The notes below the pieces were generated by a model. The model was not told where the DNA came from, did not search any database, and saw nothing but the letters and a program-made list of their open reading frames with translations. This document shows, in pieces, positions 1-4,796 of a stretch of DNA of 7,629 bases. The first letter of the stretch is position 1, and every line of letters begins with the position of its first letter. The DNA is from DASXRC01 sp036506495 (GTDB lineage Bacteria; Actinomycetota; Actinomycetes; Mycobacteriales; Micromonosporaceae): contig DASXRQ010000058.1 in the NCBI GenBank assembly GCA_036506495.1, positions 1-7,629 of the forward strand. Direction: 5' to 3'. The translations under genes and the position numbers were made by a program.

Positions 1-268
1 TGGACTGCGACGGTCGTGCGGCAAGACCAAGCAGGGCGTGGCCGCACGTTGTCGCGAACCCGACCGGGAGACGCGTCAACGGCCGAGAGCCACAGGCGGC
101 TAACCGAGTGACCATCCGCGGACGTCCGGGGATGCCAACTCGTCCAACGTTCTGGTCTCAATCTTGGTCTCATTCGCCCACGTTCGGCGAGGTGCGGATG
201 ACGCACCGGCCCATCCGGGACCTGGGCCACGTACCTCCTTGCACTGCAGCAGACGCAAAATCTCAGAC
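1..268. other. Terminal DNA of a putative integrated element, no gene recognised
   Basis: No reading frame here resembles a protein I recognise. One frame is open from base 2 to a TAA at 101-103 and another from base 1 to a TGA at 109-111; either could be the tail of a gene entering from the left, but neither shows a family signature. The stretch holds a 10-bp palindrome CGGACGTCCG at 119-128 and two direct copies of TGGTCTCA at 153-160 and 165-172. It ends exactly where tRNA-Ser homology begins, so I infer that it is the right end of an element inserted into that tRNA gene. Short direct repeats about 100 bp from the core would fit integrase arm-binding sites, but this is speculative. Confidence 0.5.
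153..172. repeat. Two direct copies of TGGTCTCA with a 12-bp period
   Basis: TGGTCTCA occurs at 153-160 and again at 165-172, separated by ATCT. Flanking bases are also similar, with TC or TT before and A(A/T)T after. The pair lies about 100 bp inside the predicted element end. Tyrosine integrases often bind short direct repeats (arm sites) near the att core, which is one possible role; chance is the alternative. Confidence 0.4.
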
Positions 269-323
269 CTCGAAAGCGTGTGAGGGTTTACGCCCTCCGC
301 GGGTTCAAATCCCGCCGCCACCG
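269..323 (+). pseudogene. tRNA-Ser(CGA) 3' half remnant, probable attR of an integrated element
   Basis: The 3' half of a serine tRNA is intact. It has anticodon loop CTCGAAA (269-275, anticodon CGA at 271-273), 3' anticodon strand GCGTG (276-280), a class II variable arm GAGGG/CCCTC (282-297), T-arm GCGGG-TTCAAAT-CCCGC (299-315), acceptor 3' strand CGCCACC (316-322) and discriminator G at 323. The partners are missing: no GGTGGCG acceptor strand and no D-arm lie upstream, and the 5' anticodon strand expected as CACGC reads CAGAC (264-268), with two mismatches. Homology therefore starts at the anticodon loop, a usual crossover point for tyrosine recombinases. Such a 3' fragment is the normal scar when an element carrying a copy of the tRNA 3' end inserts; the rebuilt complete tRNA should lie at the far left end of the element. 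The alternative is a plain tRNA pseudogene. Confidence 0.85.
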
Positions 324-331
324 CTCCCGTG

Positions 332-373
332 GAAGCGCCCGTCGGCCCACGCGAAGCGCCCGTCGGCCCACGC
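332..373. repeat. Perfect 2 x 21-bp tandem repeat after the tRNA-Ser remnant
   Basis: Two identical, contiguous 21-bp units (332-352 and 353-373), each beginning GAAGCGCCCGTCGG. They start 8 bp past the discriminator base of the tRNA-Ser(CGA) fragment and end 28 bp before the first operator of the ClpC2-like gene. No coding role is apparent. Confidence 0.85.
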
Positions 374-401
374 GCCGGCGGGCGTCTGCGATCCCACGCG
401 C

Positions 402-418
402 GTCAACCACGGGTTGAC
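402..418. promoter_or_regulatory. Operator-like dyad 1, GTCAAC-N5-GTTGAC
   Basis: A perfect 6+6 bp inverted repeat with spacer CACGG. Its right arm supplies the -35 hexamer TTGACC (414-419) of the promoter of the ClpC2-like gene. The same arms and spacing recur 28 bp downstream, so this is probably the recognition site of a dimeric regulator. The downstream gene's own helix-turn-helix product is the leading candidate. Confidence 0.75.
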
Positions 419-442
419 CGCGCCACTCCGTCAACCTAGAGT
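414..442 (+). promoter_or_regulatory. Promoter of the ClpC2-like gene, TTGACC-17-TAGAGT
   Basis: A -35 hexamer TTGACC (414-419), a 17-bp spacer and a -10 hexamer TAGAGT (437-442, matching TANNNT) form a good vegetative sigma promoter. The expected transcription start, six to seven bases after the -10, is 448-449. The ATG begins at 449, and no Shine-Dalgarno sequence can fit, so the mRNA is predicted to be leaderless. Both hexamers sit inside operator-like dyads. Confidence 0.7.
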
Positions 443-446
443 TGAC
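430..446. promoter_or_regulatory. Operator-like dyad 2, GTCAAC-N5-GTTGAC
   Basis: A perfect inverted repeat with the same arms as dyad 1 and spacer CTAGA. It covers the -10 hexamer and ends two bases before the start codon. A protein bound here would block RNA polymerase directly. The dyad centres (410 and 438) are 28 bp apart. Confidence 0.75.
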
Positions 447-448
447 GC

Positions 449-1171
449 ATGGAGCCCAGACTCGACGACCTCGTCGCCGACGTACGCAACGGGCGCCCGG
501 ACGCCGGCCCGCTCGGGCACCTCTCCGACGCCGTCCTCGCCGCGCAACGCCTCGGCGAAGTCGCCGACGCACTGATTGGCCACTTCGTGGACGAGGCGCG
601 CCGGTCTGGGGCCTCGTGGACCGAGATCGGGCAGAGCCTGGGCGTGACGAAGCAGGCCGCGCAGAAGAGGTTCGTGGCGAGGGGCGTGGCGACGGACGTG
701 GTGGGAGGCGGGGTGGCGACCGAGGCGCTCGCCCGGTTCACCGAGGCGGCCCAGCGCGCCATCGTCGCGTCCCAGGAGGAGGCGCGGCGGACCGGGCACG
801 ACCACGTCGGAGGCGTACACGTCGTGCTCGGGCTGCTGCACGAGCCGGAGAGCTTGGCGGCCCGGGCGATCGAGGCGCAGGGTGTCGCCCTCGCGGCGGC
901 CCGGAAGGCGGTCATTGCCGTCCTCGGCCAGCCGGCGACCGCCGTGCCCGACCACATCCCGTACTCCCCCGAGGCGAAGAAGGTCCGCGAGCTGGCCGTT
1001 CGGGAGGCGCTGCGGCTCGGCCACGCACAGGTCGGCACCGACGACATCCTGCTGGCGGTCCTGCGCGACAGACGGGGAGCCGGCGCCCGTGCGCTCACCG
1101 CGCTCGGCATCCGTCGCGATAGGACGGAGCGGTGTCTCAGGGATGAGGCGCGGGGCGAGTCGCGGGAGTGA
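449..1171 (+). CDS. ClpC2-like Clp-N domain protein with N-terminal HTH
   Basis: A protein of 240 aa. Residues 55-77 form a helix-turn-helix (SWTEIGQSLGVTKQAAQKRF). Two Clp-N repeats follow at about 93-160 (ARFTEAAQ...HDHVGGVHVVLGLLHE) and 169-232 (HIPYSPEAKKVRELAVREALRLGH...DDILLAVLRD). The second closely matches the ClpC1 N-domain segment HIPFTPRAKKV; the histidine is kept, but the Phe known as a cyclomarin contact in ClpC1 (Phe80) is Tyr here (residue 172). There are no AAA+ modules, so it cannot unfold proteins. Length and architecture fit M. tuberculosis ClpC2 (about 250 aa), which as I recall is reported to bind ClpC1-targeting cyclic peptides and to repress its own gene. I infer a DNA-binding autorepressor and decoy that senses such drugs or damaged proteins. 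The paired dyads upstream support self-regulation. The gene converges on the lipoprotein gene with 11 bp between stops. The ATG at 449 is the only suitable start and follows the promoter directly. Confidence 0.85.
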   Translation: MEPRLDDLVADVRNGRPDAGPLGHLSDAVLAAQRLGEVADALIGHFVDEARRSGASWTEIGQSLGVTKQAAQKRFVARGVATDVVGGGVATEALARFTEAAQRAIVASQEEARRTGHDHVGGVHVVLGLLHEPESLAARAIEAQGVALAAARKAVIAVLGQPATAVPDHIPYSPEAKKVRELAVREALRLGHAQVGTDDILLAVLRDRRGAGARALTALGIRRDRTERCLRDEARGESRE

Positions 1172-1182
1172 CGCCACGGGGC

Positions 1183-1719
1183 TCAGCAGGTCCCGAAGCC
1201 GTCGTCGAAGAGTCGCTGGGCGTACGTGCGGTAGCCGACCACGAGCTTCTGCACGGTGTGCCCGTCATGGAGGAAGAGGTAGGCCCGGTCGCCCGTGACC
1301 ATCATGAGGCCGTCGAAGCGGTACGTGCCGGCCGGCGCCGTCAGCGCCAGCAGATGCGGGTAGGCGGCCCGGACCGTGGGCAGCGGCGATCCCACGCCGA
1401 CGCCCTCGGGTGTATGCAGCGGAAGGTACGCCCACACCAGCACCAGCCTGCCGCCGGCGAACACTGGGCTGGCGTTCGGTACGCCCGCGAGCCGCGGCCC
1501 GCACCCGCCAGGCTCGCGAACGATCTGACCGCGCCGCTCTAGCTCGGCCATCGTGTCGCCGAACTGGACGTTCTGCACCCCGCCGGGGTGTACGACGTCC
1601 GGGCCGTACGTCGTGGCGGTCATCCCTCTGGCCGCCGGCGTCACGTCGCGGTCGGCGCCGGCACACCCGCCGATCAACAGCGCCGCCAGCGCGCACAGGA
1701 CGAGTCTCACCCTTGCCAT
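1183..1719 (-). CDS. Predicted secreted lipoprotein, family not recognised
   Basis: A 178-aa product when started at the ATG at 1719-1717. AGGAGG lies just upstream at a good distance. An upstream TTG at 1737 would place that ribosome site inside the gene, so it is less likely. The N-terminus has Arg-rich residues, a hydrophobic stretch (VLCALAALLIGG) and a lipobox-like IGGC with Cys19, which predicts a type II signal peptide and an anchor on the outer face of the membrane. Mature cysteines at 73 and 178 (the last residue) could form a disulfide. Two similar short segments, FGDTMAELERRG and VGSPLPTVRAAYPHL, recall the duplicated G-(D/S)-x3-(V/L) helices of BLIP/SmpA-like folds, but that is a guess. 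Function unknown. It is transcribed toward the ClpC2-like gene, with dyads upstream of its start. Confidence 0.75.
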   Translation of the reverse strand: MARVRLVLCALAALLIGGCAGADRDVTPAARGMTATTYGPDVVHPGGVQNVQFGDTMAELERRGQIVREPGGCGPRLAGVPNASPVFAGGRLVLVWAYLPLHTPEGVGVGSPLPTVRAAYPHLLALTAPAGTYRFDGLMMVTGDRAYLFLHDGHTVQKLVVGYRTYAQRLFDDGFGTC

Positions 1720-1745
1720 GACGCCCCTCCTCGGCAACCCAGGGT

Positions 1746-1757
1746 AATGACGTCATT
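1746..1757. promoter_or_regulatory. Perfect 12-bp palindrome AATGACGTCATT
   Basis: An uninterrupted palindrome 26 bp upstream of the chosen ATG of the - strand lipoprotein gene. It is AT-richer than its surroundings and well placed to act as an operator or to overlap that gene's promoter. A possible - strand -10 (TACCCT, 1746-1741) lies beside it, without a convincing -35. The regulator is unknown. Confidence 0.4.
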
Positions 1758-1780
1758 GCGGAAGCGGCGGGACTCTACGG

Positions 1781-1801
1781 CCCAACTCGGTCACAGTTGG
1801 G
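1781..1801. promoter_or_regulatory. Inverted repeat CCCAACT-N7-AGTTGGG
   Basis: Two perfect 7-bp arms (1781-1787 and 1795-1801) flank a 7-bp spacer, about 62-82 bp upstream of the lipoprotein start codon. The form fits a dimeric repressor site of TetR or MarR style, or a hairpin in a transcript. No nearby gene obviously encodes the binding protein. Confidence 0.4.
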
Positions 1802-1956
1802 CATCGCGGGTCTCACGGCGGCGTGACTTCCCACGACAGCAGGAGGTGGAAAGCTATACTCGCAGATGTAGAATATCGGTACTGGTGAGGTAACGGTCTC
1901 CGCCTACTACCACCGACGCCGCACCAGTCGCGGCTCGGATGCGTCCGGCGCGCCCG
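1802..1956. other. Intergenic stretch with a small AT-rich pocket, no gene seen
   Basis: No plausible coding frame. AGGAGG at 1841-1846 is followed by no start codon at a usable distance; the first ATG (1865) is immediately followed by TAG. Bases 1855-1878 are unusually AT-rich and contain the -10-like hexamers TATACT (1855-1860) and TAGAAT (1869-1874) on + and TATTCT on -. I find no matching -35, so no promoter is called. Confidence 0.4.
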
Positions 1957-1992
1957 CCCACGTCCATGTCTCGGCCCACGTCCATGTCTCGG
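1957..1992. repeat. Perfect 2 x 18-bp tandem repeat downstream of tRNA-Ser(GGA)
   Basis: Two identical contiguous units, CCCACGTCCATGTCTCGG, at 1957-1974 and 1975-1992. They lie about 33 bp beyond the 3' end of the - strand tRNA-Ser(GGA), in its trailer region. No coding sense is visible. Confidence 0.85.
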
Positions 1993-2024
1993 CGACCGCC
2001 GCGCGCCGCGACCTGGACGGAAAG

Positions 2025-2109
2025 CGGAGGATGCGGGATTCGAACCCGCGAGGGGTCGCCCCCAACACGCTTTCCAAGCGTGCGCCCTAGGCCTCTAGGC
2101 GAATCCTCC
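2025..2109 (-). tRNA. tRNA-Ser(GGA)
   Basis: A complete class II serine tRNA of 85 nt read on the - strand. The acceptor GGAGGAT (5' end at 2109) pairs with ATCCTCC, followed by discriminator G at 2025. The D-arm region is rich in CCTAG. The anticodon stem CACGC/GCGTG encloses loop TTGGAAA with anticodon GGA (2075-2073). A long variable arm and the T-arm GCGGG-TTCGAAT-CCCGC are present. CCA is not encoded. It decodes UCC and UCU. Its anticodon 3' strand and T-stem match those of the tRNA-Ser(CGA) fragment at 269-323. Confidence 0.97.
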
Positions 2110-2115
2110 GCGGCA

Positions 2116-2121
2116 AGGATA
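2116..2121 (-). promoter_or_regulatory. Possible -10 element of tRNA-Ser(GGA)
   Basis: TATCCT on the - strand ends 6 bp before the mature tRNA 5' end, so transcription would start at or next to the tRNA's first base. No good -35 is seen at normal spacing (GTCACC lies only 13 bp away), so support is weak. Confidence 0.3.
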
Positions 2122-2196
2122 CGACAGCGGTTTCGGTGACGGCCCTCACCGGCACGGCCGGGCGCCCGGCCGCCCGCCACCGGGCACCCCGGCGGG

Positions 2197-2202
2197 TACA
2201 GT
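2197..2202 (+). promoter_or_regulatory. Possible -10 element of the SRP RNA
   Basis: TACAGT lies seven to eight bases before the G at 2210, where the terminal SRP RNA helix begins. The position is right for a -10 box; no recognisable -35 accompanies it. Confidence 0.4.
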
Positions 2203-2206
2203 TGTC

Positions 2207-2298
2207 CGAGCCCCTCGTGCGGCGTACACCCCGTGAACCTCCCCAGGGCCGGAAGGCAGCAAGGATAAGCGGGCTCTGACGGGTGCACGGGGGGCCCT
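2207..2298 (+). ncRNA. ffs: Small bacterial signal recognition particle RNA (4.5S)
   Basis: The conserved apical domain is plain: GCC-GGAA-GGC tetraloop hairpin with the internal-loop motif AGCAAGGATAAGC (about 2248-2270), the Ffh-binding region. Lower helices also form: CCGT (2231-2234) with ACGG (2279-2282), and the terminal stem GCCCCTCGTGC (2210-2220) with bases 2285-2295, using one G-U pair. The RNA partners Ffh to target nascent membrane and secreted proteins to the translocon. Ends are set from the terminal helix and are good to a few bases. No U-rich terminator follows. Placement just upstream of dnaX is a common arrangement in Gram-positive bacteria. Confidence 0.95.
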
Positions 2299-2329
2299 AT
2301 CGCATCCCGAGCGTATGAGCGGCCGGCCG

Positions 2330-2395
2330 GCGGACGCGGGTGCCCGCGGACGCGGCCACCCGCGCGGACGCGGCCACCGCGCGGACGCGGCCACC
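2330..2395. repeat. 15-bp repeat array between SRP RNA and dnaX
   Basis: Three perfect copies of GCGGACGCGGCCACC at 2346-2360, 2364-2378 and 2381-2395, preceded by a degenerate copy at 2330-2344 (GCGGACGCGGGTGCC). Copies are spaced 16-18 bp apart with 1-3 bp linkers. The array begins about 35 bp after the SRP RNA and ends about 80 bp before the dnaX start. A frame runs through it into dnaX, but the dnaX homology and ribosome site place the start downstream, so the array is probably non-coding. Confidence 0.85.
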
Positions 2396-2474
2396 CAACG
2401 GGGCCACTCCACCCTGTCGGCCCCGGGCGGTACCGTGGCTGCGGATCGACCCGAGCTCCAGGAGGTGTGCGGGC

Positions 2475-4400
2475 GTGGCGCTGGCGCTCTATCGCAAGTA
2501 TCGGCCGCGAACGTTCGCGGAGATCATCGGTCAGGAGCACGTCACCGAGCCGCTGACCCAGGCACTCCGGACGGGCCGGCTGCACCACGCGTACCTCTTC
2601 TCGGGCCCGCGTGGCTGCGGCAAGACGAGCTGCGCCCGGATCCTGGCCCGCTCGCTCAACTGCGTAAGGGGGCCCACGCCCGAGCCGTGCGGCGAGTGCG
2701 AGTCCTGCCGGAGCCTGGCCAACGAGGGGGCCGGCTCGATCGACGTCATCGAGATCGACGCGGCCTCGCACGGTGGCGTCGACGACGCTCGGGAGCTGCG
2801 GGAGCGGGCATTCTTCGCCCCGGTGGCGAGCCGCTACAAGATCTACGTCATCGACGAGGCGCACATGGTCTCGCCGGCCGGCTTCAACGCGCTGCTCAAG
2901 CTCGTGGAGGAGCCGCCGGACTACGTCATGTTCGTCTTCGCCACGACCGAGCCCGAGAAGGTGCTCGGGACGATCAAGTCGCGCACCCACCACTACCCGT
3001 TCCGGCTGATCCCGCCCGGGGTGCTCCGCCCGTACCTGGAAAAGCTCTGCCAGGAGGAGGGCGTGGCCGTCGAGCCCGCCGTCTTCCCGCTGGTGGTGCG
3101 CGCGGGAGCCGGCAGCGTCCGGGACGCGCTCTCGGTGCTGGACCAGCTGATAGCCGGCGCCGGCCCGGAGGGCGTCGCGTACTCCCGCGCGGTGGCGCTG
3201 CTCGGCGTCACCGATGTCACGCTGATCGACGAGATGTGCGATGCGGTGGCGGCCGGCGACGGAGCCGCGGCGTACGCGACCATCGACCGGGTCGCGGAGG
3301 CCGGCCACGATCCGCGCCGGTTCGCCTCCGACCTGCTGGAGCGGCTGCGGGATCTGATCATCTTGCAGCAGGTTCCGGACGCCGTCACCAAGGGCCTGCT
3401 CGACGCACCGGCCGATCAGCTGGAGCGCATGGCCGGGCAAGCCGAGCGCATCGGACCGGCCACGCTGTCCCGCTGTGCCGACATCGTCCACAACGGACTC
3501 GTCGAGATGCGCGGCACAACGGCTCCCCGGCTGCTGCTGGAGCTGATCTGTGCCCGCATGCTGCTGCCCGGCGCGGACGACTCGGGCGGCGCGCTGTTGC
3601 AGCGACTCGAGCGCATGGAGCGCCGTCTGACGCTGTCCACCGGGAACGGCCCGGCCGCCGCGCCGGCGAGCGCGCCGCCGGCCACCGCCGGGTCCACGAT
3701 CCCGGCGACCGATCCGGGGGTACGCCCAGAGCGCACGTCCGCGCCGGCGAGCGCCCCTGCAGCCGAACCCGCGCCGCCGGCGCTCGACGCGGCCGCGGTC
3801 CGCCGGGTCTGGGACGAGATCTTGGGTCAGGTCGCACGGAAGAGCAAGCGCGCCGCCGCGGTGGTGCGTGAAGCGACCGTGCGCGAGGTCGACGGCTCCA
3901 CGATCGTCCTGGTGTTCCGGCACAGCGTGCACGCGAACATGCTGGAGGCCTCGCCCGAGCTGCTCGTCGACGCGCTCTATGAGGTGCTCGGCGGGCGGTG
4001 GGAGGTGCGCTGCGAGGTCGGCGGGGACGCGCGGGGCGACCCCTTTCGCGCCGCCCCCGCCGCGCCCGTGACCGGCGTGGCCGCCCCCGCGACCGGCCCG
4101 GCCGCGGTGGTCGCCGCGGCGGCGAGTGGCGGTGCGGCGACGCCGGGCGGGCACGCCGGCGAGAGCGACTGGCCGCGGCCGGCCACGCCCGGCGGTGACC
4201 CACCCGGCGGCGACGCGGCCGGCGGCGACGCGTCGGGCGGCGACGGCGGGCCGCCCGGAAGCGATGGCTTCGATCCCGGCGACGAGCCGCTGGACGATGG
4301 CGTCGCCACCGCCGTCCGGCAGACCAGCGAGCAGCAGGCGTTGCGATTGCTGCAGCAGCACCTCGGCGCGGAGAAGATCGGCGAGGTCGACGCCAGGTAG
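2475..4400 (+). CDS. dnaX: DNA polymerase III subunit gamma/tau
   Basis: The clamp-loader ATPase subunit that loads the sliding clamp and ties polymerase to helicase. The start is GTG at 2475, after AGGAGG (2460-2465), giving 641 aa beginning MALALYRKYRP, the classic DnaX N-terminus; the open frame upstream lacks family similarity. Seen: Walker A GPRGCGKT (44-51), zinc-binding Cys63, 72, 75 and 78, Walker B VIDEAH (125-130), FATTEPEKV sensor 1 (155-163), KSRTHHYPF at the usual SRC position (168-176), and a GSVRDALS sensor 2 (213-220). Domain III ends near 385, followed by a Pro/Ala linker, a tau-specific domain (about 437-520), a low-complexity tail with GGD repeats (570-592) and a conserved end (QQALRLLQQHLGAEKIGEV). 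No A-rich slippery heptamer is visible, so an E. coli-style gamma frameshift product is unlikely. A weak promoter TCCACC-17-TACCGT (2408-2436) may serve it. Confidence 0.97.
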   Translation: MALALYRKYRPRTFAEIIGQEHVTEPLTQALRTGRLHHAYLFSGPRGCGKTSCARILARSLNCVRGPTPEPCGECESCRSLANEGAGSIDVIEIDAASHGGVDDARELRERAFFAPVASRYKIYVIDEAHMVSPAGFNALLKLVEEPPDYVMFVFATTEPEKVLGTIKSRTHHYPFRLIPPGVLRPYLEKLCQEEGVAVEPAVFPLVVRAGAGSVRDALSVLDQLIAGAGPEGVAYSRAVALLGVTDVTLIDEMCDAVAAGDGAAAYATIDRVAEAGHDPRRFASDLLERLRDLIILQQVPDAVTKGLLDAPADQLERMAGQAERIGPATLSRCADIVHNGLVEMRGTTAPRLLLELICARMLLPGADDSGGALLQRLERMERRLTLSTGNGPAAAPASAPPATAGSTIPATDPGVRPERTSAPASAPAAEPAPPALDAAAVRRVWDEILGQVARKSKRAAAVVREATVREVDGSTIVLVFRHSVHANMLEASPELLVDALYEVLGGRWEVRCEVGGDARGDPFRAAPAAPVTGVAAPATGPAAVVAAAASGGAATPGGHAGESDWPRPATPGGDPPGGDAAGGDASGGDGGPPGSDGFDPGDEPLDDGVATAVRQTSEQQALRLLQQHLGAEKIGEVDAR

Positions 4401-4453
4401 CAGACCACCCGCATTAGGCTCGGAGTGACCGATCCGCCGACCAAGGAGTCGTC

Positions 4454-4786
4454 GTGCGTCCAGGGGGACAGCCCAATCTGCAGCAGCTGATGAAGCAGGC
4501 GCAGAAGATGCAGGAACAAATGGCGACCGCGCAGGCGGAGCTGGCCGAGGCGGAGGTCACCGGCACCGCGGGCGGTGGCCTGGTCACCGTGGTCGTCTCC
4601 GGGACGGGCGAGGTGCGGTCGGTCAAGATCGACCCCAAGGCGGTCGACCCCGACGACGTCGAGACGCTCGAGGACCTGGTGCTGGCCGCGGTCCACAACG
4701 CCACGGAGGCCGCCCGCCAGCTGACCGAGCAGAAGATGGGGCCGCTGGCGGGCGGCCTGGGTGGCCTCGGCCTGCCCGGGTTCTGA
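4454..4786 (+). CDS. ybaB: YbaB/EbfC family nucleoid-associated protein
   Basis: A 110-aa DNA-binding protein of the YbaB/EbfC family; members dimerise into tweezer-like structures that coat and shape DNA. The N-terminal helix (NLQQLMKQAQKMQEQMATAQAEL) is typical, followed by the TAGGGLVTVVVSGTGEVRSVKIDPKAVDPDD beta-sheet core and an EDLVLAAVHNATEAA helix. The C-terminus is Gly/Leu rich, ending LPGF. The start is GTG at 4454 with AAGGAG (4443-4448) five bases upstream. It lies 53 bp after dnaX and 10 bp before recR, the usual dnaX-ybaB-recR cluster, suggesting a link with replication or recombinational repair, although a direct role is not established. A lone -10-like TAGGCT at 4415-4420 could give it a separate start. 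Confidence 0.96.
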   Translation: MRPGGQPNLQQLMKQAQKMQEQMATAQAELAEAEVTGTAGGGLVTVVVSGTGEVRSVKIDPKAVDPDDVETLEDLVLAAVHNATEAARQLTEQKMGPLAGGLGGLGLPGF

Positions 4787-4796
4787 GCCAGAGTCC

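Noticed and set aside
108..575. 155-codon + strand frame across the tRNA-Ser remnant and the clpC2-like promoter
   Set aside because: It reads through a tRNA fragment, a tandem repeat and twin operators. The encoded Pro/Ser/Thr-rich sequence has no family features.
1168..1542. 124-codon + strand frame opposite the lipoprotein gene
   Set aside because: The - strand frame has a ribosome site, signal peptide and lipobox; the + strand frame has none of these and no recognisable domain.
1841..1867. AGGAGG suggesting a small ORF start
   Set aside because: No ATG or GTG lies at a usable distance; the nearest ATG (1865) is followed at once by TAG.
332..2395. CRISPR array
   Set aside because: The tandem repeats are contiguous or have only 1-3 bp linkers, have two to four copies and differ between loci. 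There are no spacers and no cas genes.
2315..3871. 518-codon + strand frame overlapping dnaX
   Set aside because: It is an out-of-frame shadow of dnaX with Arg/Gly/Ala-rich composition and no family motif.
1854..4361. 835-codon open frame on the - strand across tRNA, SRP RNA and dnaX
   Set aside because: It is antisense to dnaX with its clear catalytic motifs, and also runs across two RNA genes. Its product is a low-complexity Arg/Gly/His-rich string, as expected from the complement of GC-rich codons.
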